The position numbers were made by a program, and so were the translations under genes. This document shows, piece after piece, positions 21,633-32,735 of a DNA stretch of 64,000 nucleotides; positions within the stretch are counted from its first letter, which is position 1, and every line of letters starts with the position of its first letter. The stretch comes from Symbiodinium natans (Eukaryota > Sar > Dinophyceae > Suessiales > Symbiodiniaceae): positions 1,013,347 through 1,077,346 of the forward strand of contig CAJNDS010002168.1 of the NCBI GenBank assembly GCA_905221605.1, read 5' to 3'. The notes under the pieces were generated by a model. The model was not told the origin of the DNA and made no database searches. It was given only the letters and a program-made list of their open reading frames with translations.

Positions 21633-22420
21633 TTTCTACATTTCGGATTGGTCAGCCTGTCAACATGAACGACTTGAAGCAACTTGACAAGATACACTGC
21701 CGTGGGATACTTCAGAACAGAGCTGCTTACGAACCATCCGAAATGTTGTACGAAATGACACGACCTTGACGCGATGACTCGAGTTGGCACGAATTTGCGC
21801 GAAGCAGAACGAATTGAAATAAATTGGAACGAATTGGCTGTGAAATTGACAGAACCAACGCGAAATTAGCAAAATAAATAGGAAAAAAGTTGCATGGCAC
21901 GAAATTAGCACGAACTTGCATACACAAGATCATACTTTTTTCGATGAGTAAGAAAACGAGATTTCGATAAATGTTCCCTATATAACACGTGGGGGGGGGG
22001 GGTTGGCTATTTTCTACATTTCGGATTGCTCAGCTTGTCAACATGAACGACTTGAAGCAACTTGACAAGATACACTGCCGTGGGATACTTCAGAACAGAG
22101 CTGCTTACGAACCATCCGACATGTTGTACGAAATGACACGACCTTGACGCGATGACTCGAGTTGGCACGAAATTGCGCGAAGCAGAACGAATTGAAATAA
22201 ATTGGAACGAATTGGCTGTGAAATTGACAGAACCAACGCGAAATTAGCAAAATAAATAGGAAAAAAGTTGCATGGCACGAAATTAGCACGAACTTGCATA
22301 CACAAGATCATACTTTTTTCGATGAGTAAGAAAACAAGATAACTGACTTTCGAGGAGCAAGAAGGCAAGATAGAACTCACTGTCGATAAATGTTCCCTAT
22401 AACACGCGGGGGGGGGGGGG
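21633..22420. repeat. Tandem direct duplication of about 375 bp
   Basis: Copy 1 starts at 21633 (TTTCTACATTTCGGATTGGT) and copy 2 at 22011 (TTTCTACATTTCGGATTGCT), a 378-bp offset. Over the first 330 bp they differ at only about five positions. Both end in CGATAAATGTTCCCTAT, AACACG and a run of G. Copy 2 also carries an insertion that repeats GATGAGTAAGAAAACAAGAT-like sequence. The minus strand of both is open (83 codons), but the composition (GCAC/AATT words) argues against a protein. Recent duplication is implied. Confidence 0.9.
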
Positions 22421-22429
22421 GGGGGTGGG

Positions 22430-23380
22430 GTGTTTGGGGGTGGGGGAAGGGGCCTGCCCCTTGGAAGCGGCAAACGGTACGAAGAGGAGAATTCCACCCC
22501 TCATCTAGTTTTCGTTTCTTGTATTTCGTTTTTTCCAGAAGAGTAAGAATTTTTCGAAACATGTTTTGGTTTTTGACCTTCTTGAGAACTCGCGGAGAGA
22601 AATGAGCAAAAAGAGGAAGGGAGGCCTAAGGGGAGGCTTGAAGGGACGCTTGTTATGGAAACTTGAGGGGGTTAGGGGAGCTTGCGGGGGGAGGGGAACG
22701 GGCTTGAAGGAGGTTATGCGCGGGGGTCTTAAGGGAGGGGCTTCAAGGCATCGAGCCCGTTCAAAGACTTGGGATGCACTTTTTTTCCAATAGCATGTGC
22801 ATCAATATACACTTCCGGCAATGAACTTGCAGGAGATCATTGTTATACTTACGCAAGATTGCAAAACCTTGTGATCAACGAAAATGCAAAGAAAACTTCA
22901 GGAAGGCAAGTGCCCTCATTAAGGTAATAGTGTGTCTGCCTCAAATAATGGTGTCACCGAGATATACATCGCTTAATTACCGCCGCACTAAGTAGAGCAT
23001 AAATGAGCATCAGGGTTCCTCGAATTCGAATTCGAGGAAGCCTCTTTTCCTCAAGCCTCTTCCGCACATTTCGAACAGATCTTGCCTCCTAGCCACCACA
23101 TGCTGTGTATGTCACTGCGAACAGGAGTTACGTATATCACAGGCGCAAGTGTGCAAAGCTGAGATGGAACCATCAGAATCACAAAGGTTGCGGCATTTGA
23201 GGCAAGGCTACAAATCGAGTAGTACTTCACTGTCGAGCTTGCCCTGCTTGGCCAACGACTTGAACCAAAGCCTCTAGCTTTGCTGTGATTTTTTGGAGGC
23301 GAGGTGTTTAGGATTTTCCTGATTTACACATGCCCAGATTTCATGTTGCGTTTGTTGTTTTTCTTCAGCGCTCCCATCTT
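22430..23380. other. No gene recognised
   Basis: Begins with a G-run and a GGGGAGG-rich tract (22600-22740). The rest is unique sequence with only short frames. The only clear structure is the palindrome at 23016-23039. Confidence 0.6.
23016..23039. repeat. Perfect 24-bp palindrome
   Basis: TTCCTCGAATTC followed by its exact reverse complement GAATTCGAGGAA, with no spacer. Confidence 0.95.
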
Positions 23381-23389
23381 AGTTGAAGA

Positions 23390-24404
23390 AGACGACGAAG
23401 AAGAATAAGAAGAATAAGAAGAATAAGAAGAATAAGAAGAATAAGAAGAATCAGAAGAATAAGAAGAATAAGAAGAATAAGAAGAATAAGAAGAATAAGA
23501 AGAATAAGAAGAATAAGAAGAAGAAGAAGAAGAATAAGAAGAATAAGAAGAATAAGAAGAATAAGAAGAATAAGAAGAATAAGAAGAATAAGAAGAATAA
23601 GAAGAATAAGAAGAATAAGAAGAATAAGAAGAATAAGAAGAATAAGAAGAATAAGAAGAATAAGAAGAATAAGAAGACTAAGAAGAATAAGAAGAATAAG
23701 AAGAATAGAAAAATAAGAAGAATAAGAAGAATAAGAAGAATAAGAAGAATAAGAAGAAGAAGAAGAATAAGAAGAAGAAGAAGAAGAAGAATAAGAAGAA
23801 TAAGAAGAAGAAGAATAATATGAAGAATATGAAGAATATGAAGAATAAGAAGAATAAGAAGAATAAGAAGAATAAGAAGAATAAGAAGAATAAGAAGAAT
23901 AAGAAGAATAAGAAGAATAAGAAGAATAAGAAGAATAAGAAGAAGAATAAGAAGAAGAAGAAGAACAAGAAGAATGAGAAGAATGAGAAGAATGAGAAGA
24001 ATCAGAAGAATGAGAAGAATGAGAAGAATGAGAAGAATGAGAAGAATGAGAAGAATAAGAAGAATCAGAAGAATAAAAAGAATAAGAAGAATAAGAAGAA
24101 TAAGAAGAATAAGAAGAATAAGAAGAATAAGAAGAATAAGAAGAATAAGAAGAATAAGAAGAATAAGAAGAATAAGAAGAATATGAAGAATAAGAAGAAT
24201 ATGAAGAATATGAAGAATAAGACAAATAAGAAGAATAAGAAGAATAAGAAGAATAAGAAGAATAAGAAGAATAAGAAGAATAAGAAGAATAAGAAGAATA
24301 AGAAGAAGAAGAATAAGAAGGCTAAGAAGGATAAGAAGAATAAGAAGAATAAAAAGAATAAGAAGAATAAGAAGAATAAGAAGAATAAGAAGAATAAGAA
24401 GAAT

Positions 24405-24437
<33 letters not shown>
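23390..24437. repeat. 1-kb polypurine minisatellite (AAGAAGAAT)n with (ATG)n tail
   Basis: About 110 units of the 9-mer AAGAAGAAT, with local variants (GAATGAGAA block at 23970-24050, ATATGAAGA at 23817-23840 and 24180-24215), end in eleven ATG triplets at 24405-24437. One strand is almost pure purine. Long frames run through it in several phases on both strands (KKNKKN, SSYSSY, FLFFLF) because the unit is a multiple of three. They are artefacts of the repeat. Confidence 0.97.
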
Positions 24438-24439
24438 CG

Positions 24440-25590
24440 CATCTGCAGGCGTCTTTCCAAAAGATGCGACAGTGCTGTGTGTGTCTAAGCAGCAACTGCG
24501 GGTATGTGAAGCTATGTGTATGTCTGAACATGCCTATGCGGGATTTAGTTCCTGGGCCCTTGCAGAAATGGCATCGCTTTTTGGACGTAGCGGGGATTCG
24601 ACAAACAATATTATAGTGTGCAAAATTGTGACTCAACTAGGCTAGCCTCCTGAGCATGACTCTTGGAGCATGAGTGAATGCTTGTCTTGTGCCGCCGTCA
24701 ATCTTGGTGGCTCCATAATAATGTCACACTGCGCCGACCTGGTGGTACCGTGGCGAAGTGGAATCTGATCTGCGAAATTGCTTCGTGTCGCTTGTGGTTC
24801 GCAGCAGTTATCTGGAATCGCACATGTGTCGCGTCTCCGCCATATAATTCGGTGCAAACTCCTCAAGGGATTTAGGGTGCAAAGCTCTACTCATTCCGGT
24901 CTGCATATCTGTTCGGCATCAAGCATCTTCACGAGTGCATTCCGTTGAATCCGTTATTGGAAGCCGTTGCTGGGCGCCATGCTCCCAAATGCGGGCTCAA
25001 GTCGTGCTTCTCGACAAAATGAACAACATGTCAGGCCATTACAGTGACAAACTGTGCCAGGCCGGGTTCAACATGTTATGACGGTAAGCAAAGAGCATGA
25101 GATGCATGGCAACGCCAGCAGATGAAGCAACAGTGGAAGCAACGCAGCTTCACGAGCTTCGGTGAGGTTCATTCTACGTGTGTTGTGAGTCTTTCTGCAG
25201 CCCCTTAGAAGTTGTATGCCTACCACATCCGCCATGTCACAGCGTCGGCGCTTGACCATAGGGTTGTGGTTGGGTCCCCGACTCGGTGCCGTGCACTTGG
25301 CTCAGCCTGCCGCCAATAAGGCAAGCATCCGGTCTTCTCCACAAAGTTCTGAGTAATGTGCTCGTAAATCAGGTGGTAAACGCTTCCAAGCTTCCAAGCC
25401 CTAGGATTCCGGGAGGCGGTCCTCCTTGAACGCGGCTGCAGGTCTTGTGCTGGTGTCGCCCAGAACATTCACAGCACCCGGCAGGCGAGGCCAGACTATT
25501 TCTTGCCCAGGTTTGCTAAAATGCGTTGCGTCATCGTTTTGCTTTCGAGGGATTTTTGCCGCATGAGGATTTGCCTCCCTCTGCATTGAC
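24440..25590. other. No gene recognised
   Basis: Unique sequence with 60-80-codon frames on both strands and no recognisable domain, stable splice context or repeat. It may hold small exons that cannot be told from chance. Confidence 0.5.
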
Positions 25591-25594
25591 ATAA

Positions 25595-25700
25595 TCCTAA
25601 ACCCTAAACACTAAACCCTAAACCCTAAACCCTAAACCCTAAACCCTAAACCCTAAACCGTAAACCCTAAACCCTAAACCCTAAACCCTAAACCCTAATA
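25595..25700 (-). repeat. CCCTAAA array
   Basis: About 15 nearly perfect heptamers. It marks the start of the second array-rich tract. Confidence 0.95.
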
Positions 25701-25729
25701 TTTCATGGGTCTTGGCAGTGCCGGCTCTC

Positions 25730-26880
25730 TGTGCAGGATTTCTCGGCAAGCAAAGGCAGGAGGCACGGACCCGATGCTGTCTTACCAAGACGAGGACTGA
25801 CTCCACTACGCTCCACTGCAGTCGAAGAGCTTAAAAGTCATTACGGAAGTGGTGTAGTTTTTGTTGTTCTGCTGCAGTCGATGCCGCAGATTTATCAGCG
25901 CATGCAGGCTTAGCAGGAGTTCAAGCAGGCTCCAGGTAGGACAGCAAAGCGACAAGCGGATCCAAGGTCCAGAGCCATTGAAGTGGTGGCTGTTGCAGTG
26001 TTCTGTGGCGGAAGTTTGCAAATTTACCGAAATACAGGATCGCAATGTGGGCGCATCACCTTTTCTCCAAGCCGGTTTCGAGTGAGCTGGAATGTTCGTG
26101 GGCCCCGAGCTGGGGGATATGAGCCTTCTAGTTGTAGCGAGATTGGAGATTTGCTAGGAGTATTGGGAGCGACGCTACAGTACCGGCGACAAAGGCCGGC
26201 AGGGGCTCGAATTTGTTTGAGGGTTTTTTGACCTGTCAGTTGTCGGTAGATCATGGTCGGAGGGCCTCTTGCGGCTTGCTTTCAGCGTGGGACTCCGATT
26301 GCACAGAAGCATTGAGTTGGCTCTGAAAGAAGGAGAAAGTGGACACCCTCAACTTAGCAGCATTGTGCCTCTGTGCGAATCTGCTTTCAATGTTGGGGTT
26401 GACGATAATAGGGGTACCTTAATGGGGTCCTTTGAAACCGGGGATCCTACTATGTGGGGGTCTATAGTAGGGGTTTCGTAACCTGCAGGGGTCTGGGAAG
26501 GCGTTCACAGCGACATCATCGACGACCGGGGGGTCGGCTGGTTGTGCTCCTATGCCGGCCCGGTCCAGGACCCCCCCCGGAATGATTGCGATGCCGTCTC
26601 TCCGCAAGTTTTACACCACGAAATATGACAAAAGATCTTGTATAAAGGTCACAGCTAGTCCTCTTGTAGGTTTACTTGTGTTCTGTGGGGAGATGGCTCA
26701 GAGCAGCTCGAAGCCTCTCATCGCTCATGTGTGTCGGGTTGCCCCAGCCTCTTGGAATGCGAGGTCGCTCCTAGACCCACCCCAATCACCATAATCATTA
26801 TCGAACACCGACTCCGATGGGACCTTTACATCACGCTGTTCCTGTTTGAGGTTCAGGGCGAGTTTGCACTCACCAACTTG
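25730..26880. other. Upstream region of the methyltransferase gene; first exons unresolved
   Basis: Frames at 25983-26231 and 26731-26961 (+) are open. The second contains HRLRWDLYITLFLFE just before the methyltransferase exon at 26890 and in the same frame, so it may hold an N-terminal exon (FDWY-type motif region of the family). ATGCCGTCTCTCCGC at 26594 is a possible start. An AT-rich palindromic element with GGGGATCCTACTATGTGGGGG lies at 26405-26480. Confidence 0.35.
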
Positions 26881-26889
26881 GATTCACAG

Positions 26890-29800
26890 GAGACGCTGAA
26901 TGCGATCACCGGCGGAGATCGTAGCAAGGTCCTCCTGAACATAGGCCCGGTTAAACCCTAAACCCTAAACCCTAAACCCTAAACCCCAAACCCTAAACCC
27001 TAAACCCTAAACCCTAAACCCTAAACCCTAAACCCTAAAATGTGATCCTTGCTAGCTATACTTATATATTGAATAATCATCATAATCATAATCATAATTA
27101 TAAAAATAATAATCATAATAATAATAGTAATAACAATAATAACAATAAGATTAATATTGAAGGTTTACGGGGCTCTCCGCTGAAGTAGGTCTCCCTGGCT
27201 TGGGCCTGGCCACAGGTTGTGGAATGGACCAGCTCAGCCCTGACATCTACAAGGCGTCCTGAGAGACGTCTTTGTGTGCATCTGAAGCTCATGATGTGGA
27301 CCCTCCATCACCAAGAGTTCACATTCTTGCAACGAAATATTGCCTCGCGTGCCATCATGGGCGTAAGGATGGATACACCAACTTGCTGAGTTCGGACATT
27401 TCCCGGCCACTCGTCTTTCAGGAGAGTCTGCGACCAGACTAGGACCCTCTTCGGTCCCTGGAAAGTCTTGCGTCTTGTAGGGGTTCAGGGCGTATGGTTT
27501 ATAGAAGTTTATAGGGTTTTATTCCTTGTGTTTAGGGTTTAGGGTTTACAGGGTTTAGGGTTTAGGCAAGTTTAGCTAAGCTTGTTCAGTGAGACTCTGC
27601 AGGGCAGGGGAGTTGTTCAAGAAAGTTGTGGGGCTTAAGGTTTAGGGTTTTTCCCAAAATTAGGGGACCTTCTTTGGGGGGTCCTTGTCGTCAGGGAATC
27701 CTACTTGGGTGTTCATTTGAGGGTTCCCCTATTTTCGTAAACCCCCATATGGGGTTTTCGAAAAGTAGAGTCCTTTTGAAGGTCCTGATACGGGGGATAG
27801 AAAGTATATTTAGTGTACAGGGTACCCCTGATTTTAGGAAACACCCGTCTAGGAAGACACTAGAGCCCTTGCATGCAGATACCGGTGGAAAACTCACCAA
27901 AACCGATCCTTGAACAATTTTGCGACAATTACTTGGACGCTTTCCGTCCAGGGGTGTGAACCCAAGTTAATCCACCCACCAAGGAACCCTAATCCCTAAT
28001 CCCTAAGCCCTTAACCCTAAACTTTCTTTCTAATTTTTTTAAACCCTAAGATGTTGATGGCTTTCTTGCAACTCCCAGGCACGCCATCGCCGAGATGGCA
28101 AAACAAACTGCCGAGGAGATGCCGCTGGCGAAATGGCGTGCTGGCTTCAAGCGGGATTAGGGCGTTAGGGGGTGGGATGTCCTCCCTATACTAACAGTCC
28201 TCAGTAGGGATTATAGTACCCCCGACAAAAATCCCTTTTAAGGACTGCTAAATAGGGATTAGGGGTTTGGGGTGAAAAGGGACCCAAGTTGAGACAACCA
28301 GGGCCGAGTTCAACGTGGGGTATAGGGATTGACTTTAGGAGTTTAGGGATGGGATGTTCCCCCTTAAACTAACAGCTCCTTAAGAGGGACTATTGTAGGG
28401 GGTTGCTATCATCCCTATTAAGGACTGCTAGTATGAGGGGGAACGTCCTAAGGTTGGGGTCTTGAGGTATCCGAAGCATCTAAACCCTACAGCCTTATTC
28501 CCTAGGTTTGTGGATGATGTCACCCGCATGAATCTGCCAGACGAGTCGGTGGACGTCGTAGTGGACAAGGCCTTCTTGATCATTTGGGGAGGTTATAGCT
28601 GGGTCAGGGTGTTCGTGTTCAGGGTTCACGGGTTTTGGGGTGTATAGTTACGTTTATCTTCAACTAAACGGCCTCCTGGCCGAACCTCCAAATACCATCG
28701 TACTTCATGCAAGTCTTGGGCCTTCGCATCTGCTTGCTTGCTGCTTGCAAGAGTCGAAGACTACACCCGCACGTGGCATGGCGTGTCAGCCTGTAAGACG
28801 TGAGCAGACTCCTCGAGCTGTATGCCTCTGACCATTGAAAGCCCATACTCATGGCCCCACACTCAAACTTGCTTGTGGGTCGTGAGGATGCTCTTGCTTC
28901 CAACCCTAAACCCTAAACCCTAAACCCTAAAACCTGAACCCTAAACCCTAAACCCTGAACCCTGAACCCTGAACCCTAAACCCTAAACCCTGAACCGCAT
29001 CCCAGTCCGCCTCCCAACGCTCTTGCGCCAAAAGCAAGATGGGTAGCTCTCCAACTTGGGGTCCCCTTGGGGGTCCCCATATAATATGGCACCCGTTTAA
29101 TAATCGCCTGAGACCCTCCATCTGGAAAAGGGCACCTTGGACGCCGTTCTGATCCAATCGGAGCCTTTCTTGCTGGCTGCAAGGACCCACCGGGGGAGTG
29201 TGTGTATCCCTCTCTTTCACACGCGAAGCTGCGCAGAAAGCTGGGCCCAGATAAGATGTGCTTCATGGCCAGGATGCTAAAAGAGGTGCAGCGCGTCCTC
29301 AAGGAGAGCTGTGGGGCGTTTCTGGCAAAAGCCCCGGGTTGTATTGAAGAGCATGTAGCTGCGGCAAGACATTCCATCCTTGGGGGTATGACGATGTGTG
29401 AAATCTGCGTCCGATCCTTCAGCCCGTAGTCAGTGCCACAGTTGTCCGGCATAAACTCCGAACAACCGGTGCGTGCATGCGTGCACCCTAGGCCTACTGT
29501 AGGAAACCCTAAACCCCAAACCCTAATCCCTAAACCCTAAACCCGAAACCCTCTGTGGCGAGCCTGCCTCTGGTTGTCGGGACGTGATCCGTAAAACCAA
29601 GCGGGGCCGGAATGGTGACATGACCTCGCCCCAATGCCAGCGCAAAGTCTCAGGGTTCAAAATTTGCACGCCATTCTAGTTTGATGCCGGCTGCCCAGCT
29701 CCAAGGGTAGTTATATGGGCCCTTATTATGGTCCCCTGAGTTTTGTAGGGTATACAAGAGGAACATGAGGGGCGCCCTTTCAAGGGCCCATGTTCAGGGA

Positions 29801-30628
29801 CCATGGAACTACCCTGAGCGCAACTTCCAGCGGAGAGTGCACAGGAGGGTGGCATCTACTTTCTCATCACCCATGGGCGAGGTGGGCTAACATGAGTGAA
29901 CAATGCTGGGGCTCTAGGCAAAGGGGATGGGTACTGGATCTGAGGGCATCTTCGATGCTTCACTGTAGCCTGAGAGCTCAGGGACACCATGAGTCTCGAG
30001 TTGCCTTTGCGCAATCTGGGAATTGGCGGCAAACGCACTTTCCGTGGCTGACAAGAGGTGGACACAACCCTTAGCATAGCTCCTTGCCTCCTGAACTGCC
30101 AGCCGAAGAACGACCCTAAACCCTAAACCCTAAACCCTAAACCCTAAACCCTAAACCCCAAACCCCAAACCAGAAACCCCAAACCCCAAACCCCAAACCC
30201 TAAACCCTAAACCCTAAACCCTAAACCCTAAACCGAGGTGTTTGCGGGTTCAGCGAGGGTTTCGGGGCTTCAGGAGTTGCGAGCAGGGATCTGCGTCGTG
30301 TTCTGCGGGACGTTTCGAGACGGTGGCGAGTGTGTGTGGCATGCTCAAGGCCTGGCGGAGTATGAAGACAGTGTCAGACACAAGCGCCCTAAACCCTAAA
30401 CCCAAAGCCCTAAACCCTAAACCTTAAACCCTAAACCCTAAACCCGCTACCCACTAAGCCCTGAACTCTAGACCCTAAACCTTAAATCCTAAACCCTAAA
30501 CCCTTAGAGAGCGCTAGACCTTGAAGAGCTCAGGTGATCCCGACACCTGGCGGCTGCCTGTCCTTACCCTGCCCCACCTCAGCTTCAACATTGCGAAGAC
30601 ACCAGACATGGGTGGCTACTTCATCTTC
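26890..30628 (+). CDS. METTL13-like class I methyltransferase in small exons
   Basis: Ten exons join in phase. 26890-26944 (KVLLNI) and 27216-27253 (GCGMDQLSPDIYK) form motif I. 27368-27405 gives GYTNLLSSDIS, the acidic SAM-ribose site. Next are 28079-28135 (AIAEMAKQTAEEM), 28506-28569 (DDVTRMNLPDESVDVVVDK) and 29131-29183 (GTLDAVL, the family signature DKGTLDA across the splice). The rest are 29237-29303 (MLKEVQRVLK), 29845-29881 (GGIYFLITHG), 29977-30028 (ESRVAFAQSGNWR) and 30583-about 30628 (FNIAKTPDMGGYFIF). The order matches the N-terminal domain of METTL13/EEF1A N-terminal methyltransferases, which methylate translation factor eEF1A from SAM in the cytosol. The exact substrate here is inferred. 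Donors are GC (six), GA (two) and GT (one). The first exon, the end and a possible second domain are unresolved, and the 53-bp intron at 29184-29236 is unusually short. Confidence 0.8.
26952..27040 (-). repeat. CCCTAAA array inside methyltransferase intron
   Basis: About twelve CCCTAAA heptamers begin seven bases after the GC donor of the exon ending at 26944. They are followed by an ATAATCATAATAAT-rich stretch to about 27155. Confidence 0.95.
28174..28258. mobile_element. MITE-like element, family A, copy 4 (degenerate)
   Basis: Left end GGGATGTCCTCCCTATACTA and inner TAACAGTCCTCA with right inner arm AAGGACTGCTA. The right terminus is eroded. It lies inside the methyltransferase intron 28136-28505. 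Confidence 0.7.
28350..28452. mobile_element. MITE-like element, family A, copy 5
   Basis: TGGGATGTTCCCCC at the left and GGGGGAACGTCCTAA at the right. With copy 4 it makes up about half of one 370-bp intron. Its left flank (GAGACAACCAGGGCCGAGTT) is shared with copy 8 at 51047. Confidence 0.85.
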
Positions 30629-31280
30629 GTTCCTGGTCCCGAGAGCGTGGTAGGGTTTTGGTTTAGGAGGTTTAGGGTTTAGGGCTTAGGGCCCTAAGCG
30701 CTAAACCCTAGACGTATTCTGCTGGGGCTTAAAAGTTGGAACAGGCCAGGTAATGAACTGGAGGTTTACGAACATAGAGGACCCCTGATGTAGATTCCCA
30801 CATAGTAGGATCCCCTTATCATAAGGACCCAAATAACGTACCCCGAATTCGGAACCCCCCATATCCCTGCCTCCTTACATCAAAGTCCCAGTGGGGACCG
30901 GATAATTGTGCCACAGCATTCTCTTCCGGGTCGTGACCCTGAGCCTAAGCCCACCCGACTAAACCCTAACCCCTAAACTACCCTCAACCCTAAACCCTAA
31001 ACCCTAAACCCTAAACCCTAAACCCTCAACCCTAAACCCTAAACCCTAAACCCTAAACCCTCGCACCCTCGGGTGTGGAACTTTGCGGCCCGGGCTCAGG
31101 GAGCCGAGGTTTGCACCAAGCTGCCGCAGCCGGATGCTGCCGCGGCCGCGGCGCAGTGGGACGAGGAGACACCAACCCAACACCCTCACTGAGGGTTTCG
31201 GTTTAGGGTTTAGGGTTTACGGTTTAGGGTTTAGGGTTTAGGGTTTAGTGTTTAGGGATTAGGGTTTAGGGTTTAGGGGT
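28903..31280. repeat. Telomere-type arrays in and after the methyltransferase gene
   Basis: CCCTAAA arrays at 28903-28995 (with CCCTGAA variants), 29504-29550, 30112-30236, 30390-30510 and 30960-31067, and a TTTAGGG array at 31190-31280. The first four lie in introns of the methyltransferase gene. Confidence 0.9.
30768..30868. mobile_element. MITE-like element, family B
   Basis: Core ATAGTAGGATCCCCTTATCATAAGGACC flanked by GGGG/CCCC-rich ends. A closely related copy lies at 31283-31378 (ATAGTAGGATCCCCTTTTCATAAGGACC). Others in either orientation are near 27660-27850, 32215-32310, 43550-43620, 44420-44480, 53500-53600 and 56640-56710. All are about 100 bp with inverted GGGTTTCC-type ends. Confidence 0.65.
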
Positions 31281-31452
31281 TGGGTTTACGAATAGGGAAC
31301 CCCAATATAGCTCCCCGAATAGTAGGATCCCCTTTTCATAAGGACCATTCCCCAATTTGGGAAACCCCTAAGTAGAGACTTCATAGAGACTTCAAGCGGC
31401 AAAGCTCATCCGCTCCTTGCGTTTCAAGGCAGCGGAGAAGAAGTCGTCGTAG
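31100..31452 (+). CDS. Two candidate 3' exons, unidentified
   Basis: 31100-31165 (after GGCTCAG, GA donor) reads GAEVCTKLPQPDAAAAAAQW. 31405-31452 (after GCAAAG) reads LIRSLRFKAAEKKSS and a TAG stop, and joins in phase 0. They could be the last exons of the methyltransferase gene or a separate gene. A family B element lies in the intron between them. Confidence 0.4.
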
Positions 31453-31724
31453 GTTGTGTGTGTTGTGGATGCTTTTGTGCATTCGGCCTTCCGCATTTGC
31501 AAAAGTTTCGAGTGCCGGTTCGGTGTTTTGCGCGGGTGTTACGTATCGAGCAAGGAGTGAAGGGCATGAGCACCCACTTGGTGCTCAAAAGGACCACCTC
31601 AAGAAACCCCCCCTGAAGCATAGCTGTCCTAAAGATTCCTAAAGCAACCTTAAGCAACCCCCCCCCCCCTCCACTTTGAAAAAAAAAACTAATAGTTTTA
31701 GAAGGTAAGTGGAAAGCTTTGCAG

Positions 31725-32404
31725 GCAGAGGCTTGGGCCAAGAAGCGTGACGAGGAGGACCGCGAGGTCACTTCGCGCGAAGAAAGGTGGTTGCAAGTTG
31801 CAGGCACCCAGGGAGCGTTTGTTTCGCAATGGTGTGAAAGCCTTAGCTCGGAAAAGGAACCGTATGTAGCTGAAAACCCTAAACCCTGATGAAGGGTCTG
31901 GAGCTCTCCGCGCACTGGGGCTGGTTTTGGGCTTTTCCAGGGCTGGTTTCCCCACTACCACCTTGAATCTCCCCAACATCTTCACCCCCCCCTCCCCGCC
32001 AAAGTATCCTTACTGTAAGGGCCGAACTGAGTATCCTTAGCCCGTTCCCAGAGAGCCCAATACTTCCTAACGAAGGAATACAAACCTGCAATCATGTAGG
32101 AATGTATATTCTGATATTCTGCTGTCAGGTCGATTCCTAGATGAACGGGTCTTGGGCGCTTAGGGTTTGTAAATTCAAGACGCATATCTTTTGCAAAGGC
32201 GGTTGGGTCTGGAGGGTTCCGAAAATGGGACTGCGCCCTTCTTGGGGATTCCTGTAACAAGGATTCCAGCATTTTGGGGTCCGGGGTACCCCTATTTTGG
32301 GAAATGCCCAAGTTGCCTCAGCCTCCAGACTTAGGCAGAATATGCTGCTGTCGACGAAATTGGCCAATGAGCCAATGGGGCGTTTCGTGCATCGTGTGTG
32401 CTGA
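31725..32404 (+). CDS. Candidate exons of an unidentified charged protein
   Basis: 31725-31865 (after TTTGCAG, GT donor) is open for 47 codons and includes AEAWAKKRDEEDREVTSREE. 32335-32404 (after GACTTAG) reads MLLSTKLANEPMGRFVHRVC and ends TGA. The first exon looks helical and strongly charged. The two are not in directly matching phase, so an exon is missing. A family B element lies between them (32215-32310). Confidence 0.4.
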
Positions 32405-32593
32405 CTAGAGCTTGCTTTCAATGTGGTTTCTTAGCCAAGGGATCCTGCTGCAATGGAGAAAATGCCCTGGAAGCTGTGTTCCGACACCCCAAGCTGAAAA
32501 CCCGAGTTGATGTGCCAGGGTCGCCCCCAATAACCCCCAAACATGCAAACCTCCCAAGCCCCGAACTCCTAAAGCCTCCGCCCTAAACTTTAG

Positions 32594-32735
32594 CACCGTT
32601 TTCTCGGGAGATTGTGGTGCCCTCCGCCCAGGTCCGCTTTCGTTTCTTAGTGCCCGGGCTTGTGCAAATGATGTGCGAAGAAAACGGCGGCGAAAAGGAG
32701 CCGTGCCTTTGGGGTGTGGGTTGGGTTTCGAGGAC
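32594..32735 (+). CDS. Candidate exon, unidentified
   Basis: After ACTTTAG the frame is open for over 45 codons, with SREIVVPSAQVRFRFLVPG and MMCEENGGEKEPCLWGVG. An earlier frame at 32436-32520 (NALEAVFRHPKLKTR) may be a neighbouring exon. No family was recognised. Confidence 0.4.

Noticed and set aside
23365-24488. Several 130-290-codon frames on both strands (KKNKKN, SSYSSY, FLFFLF)
   Set aside because: They are products of the 9-bp minisatellite, whose unit is a multiple of three; multiple phases on both strands are open at once.
26594-26650. Definite first exon of the methyltransferase (ATGCCGTCTCTCCGC)
   Set aside because: The short peptide lacks the YWD-type motif expected at the N-terminus, and no clear donor links it to 26890. 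Kept only as a possibility.
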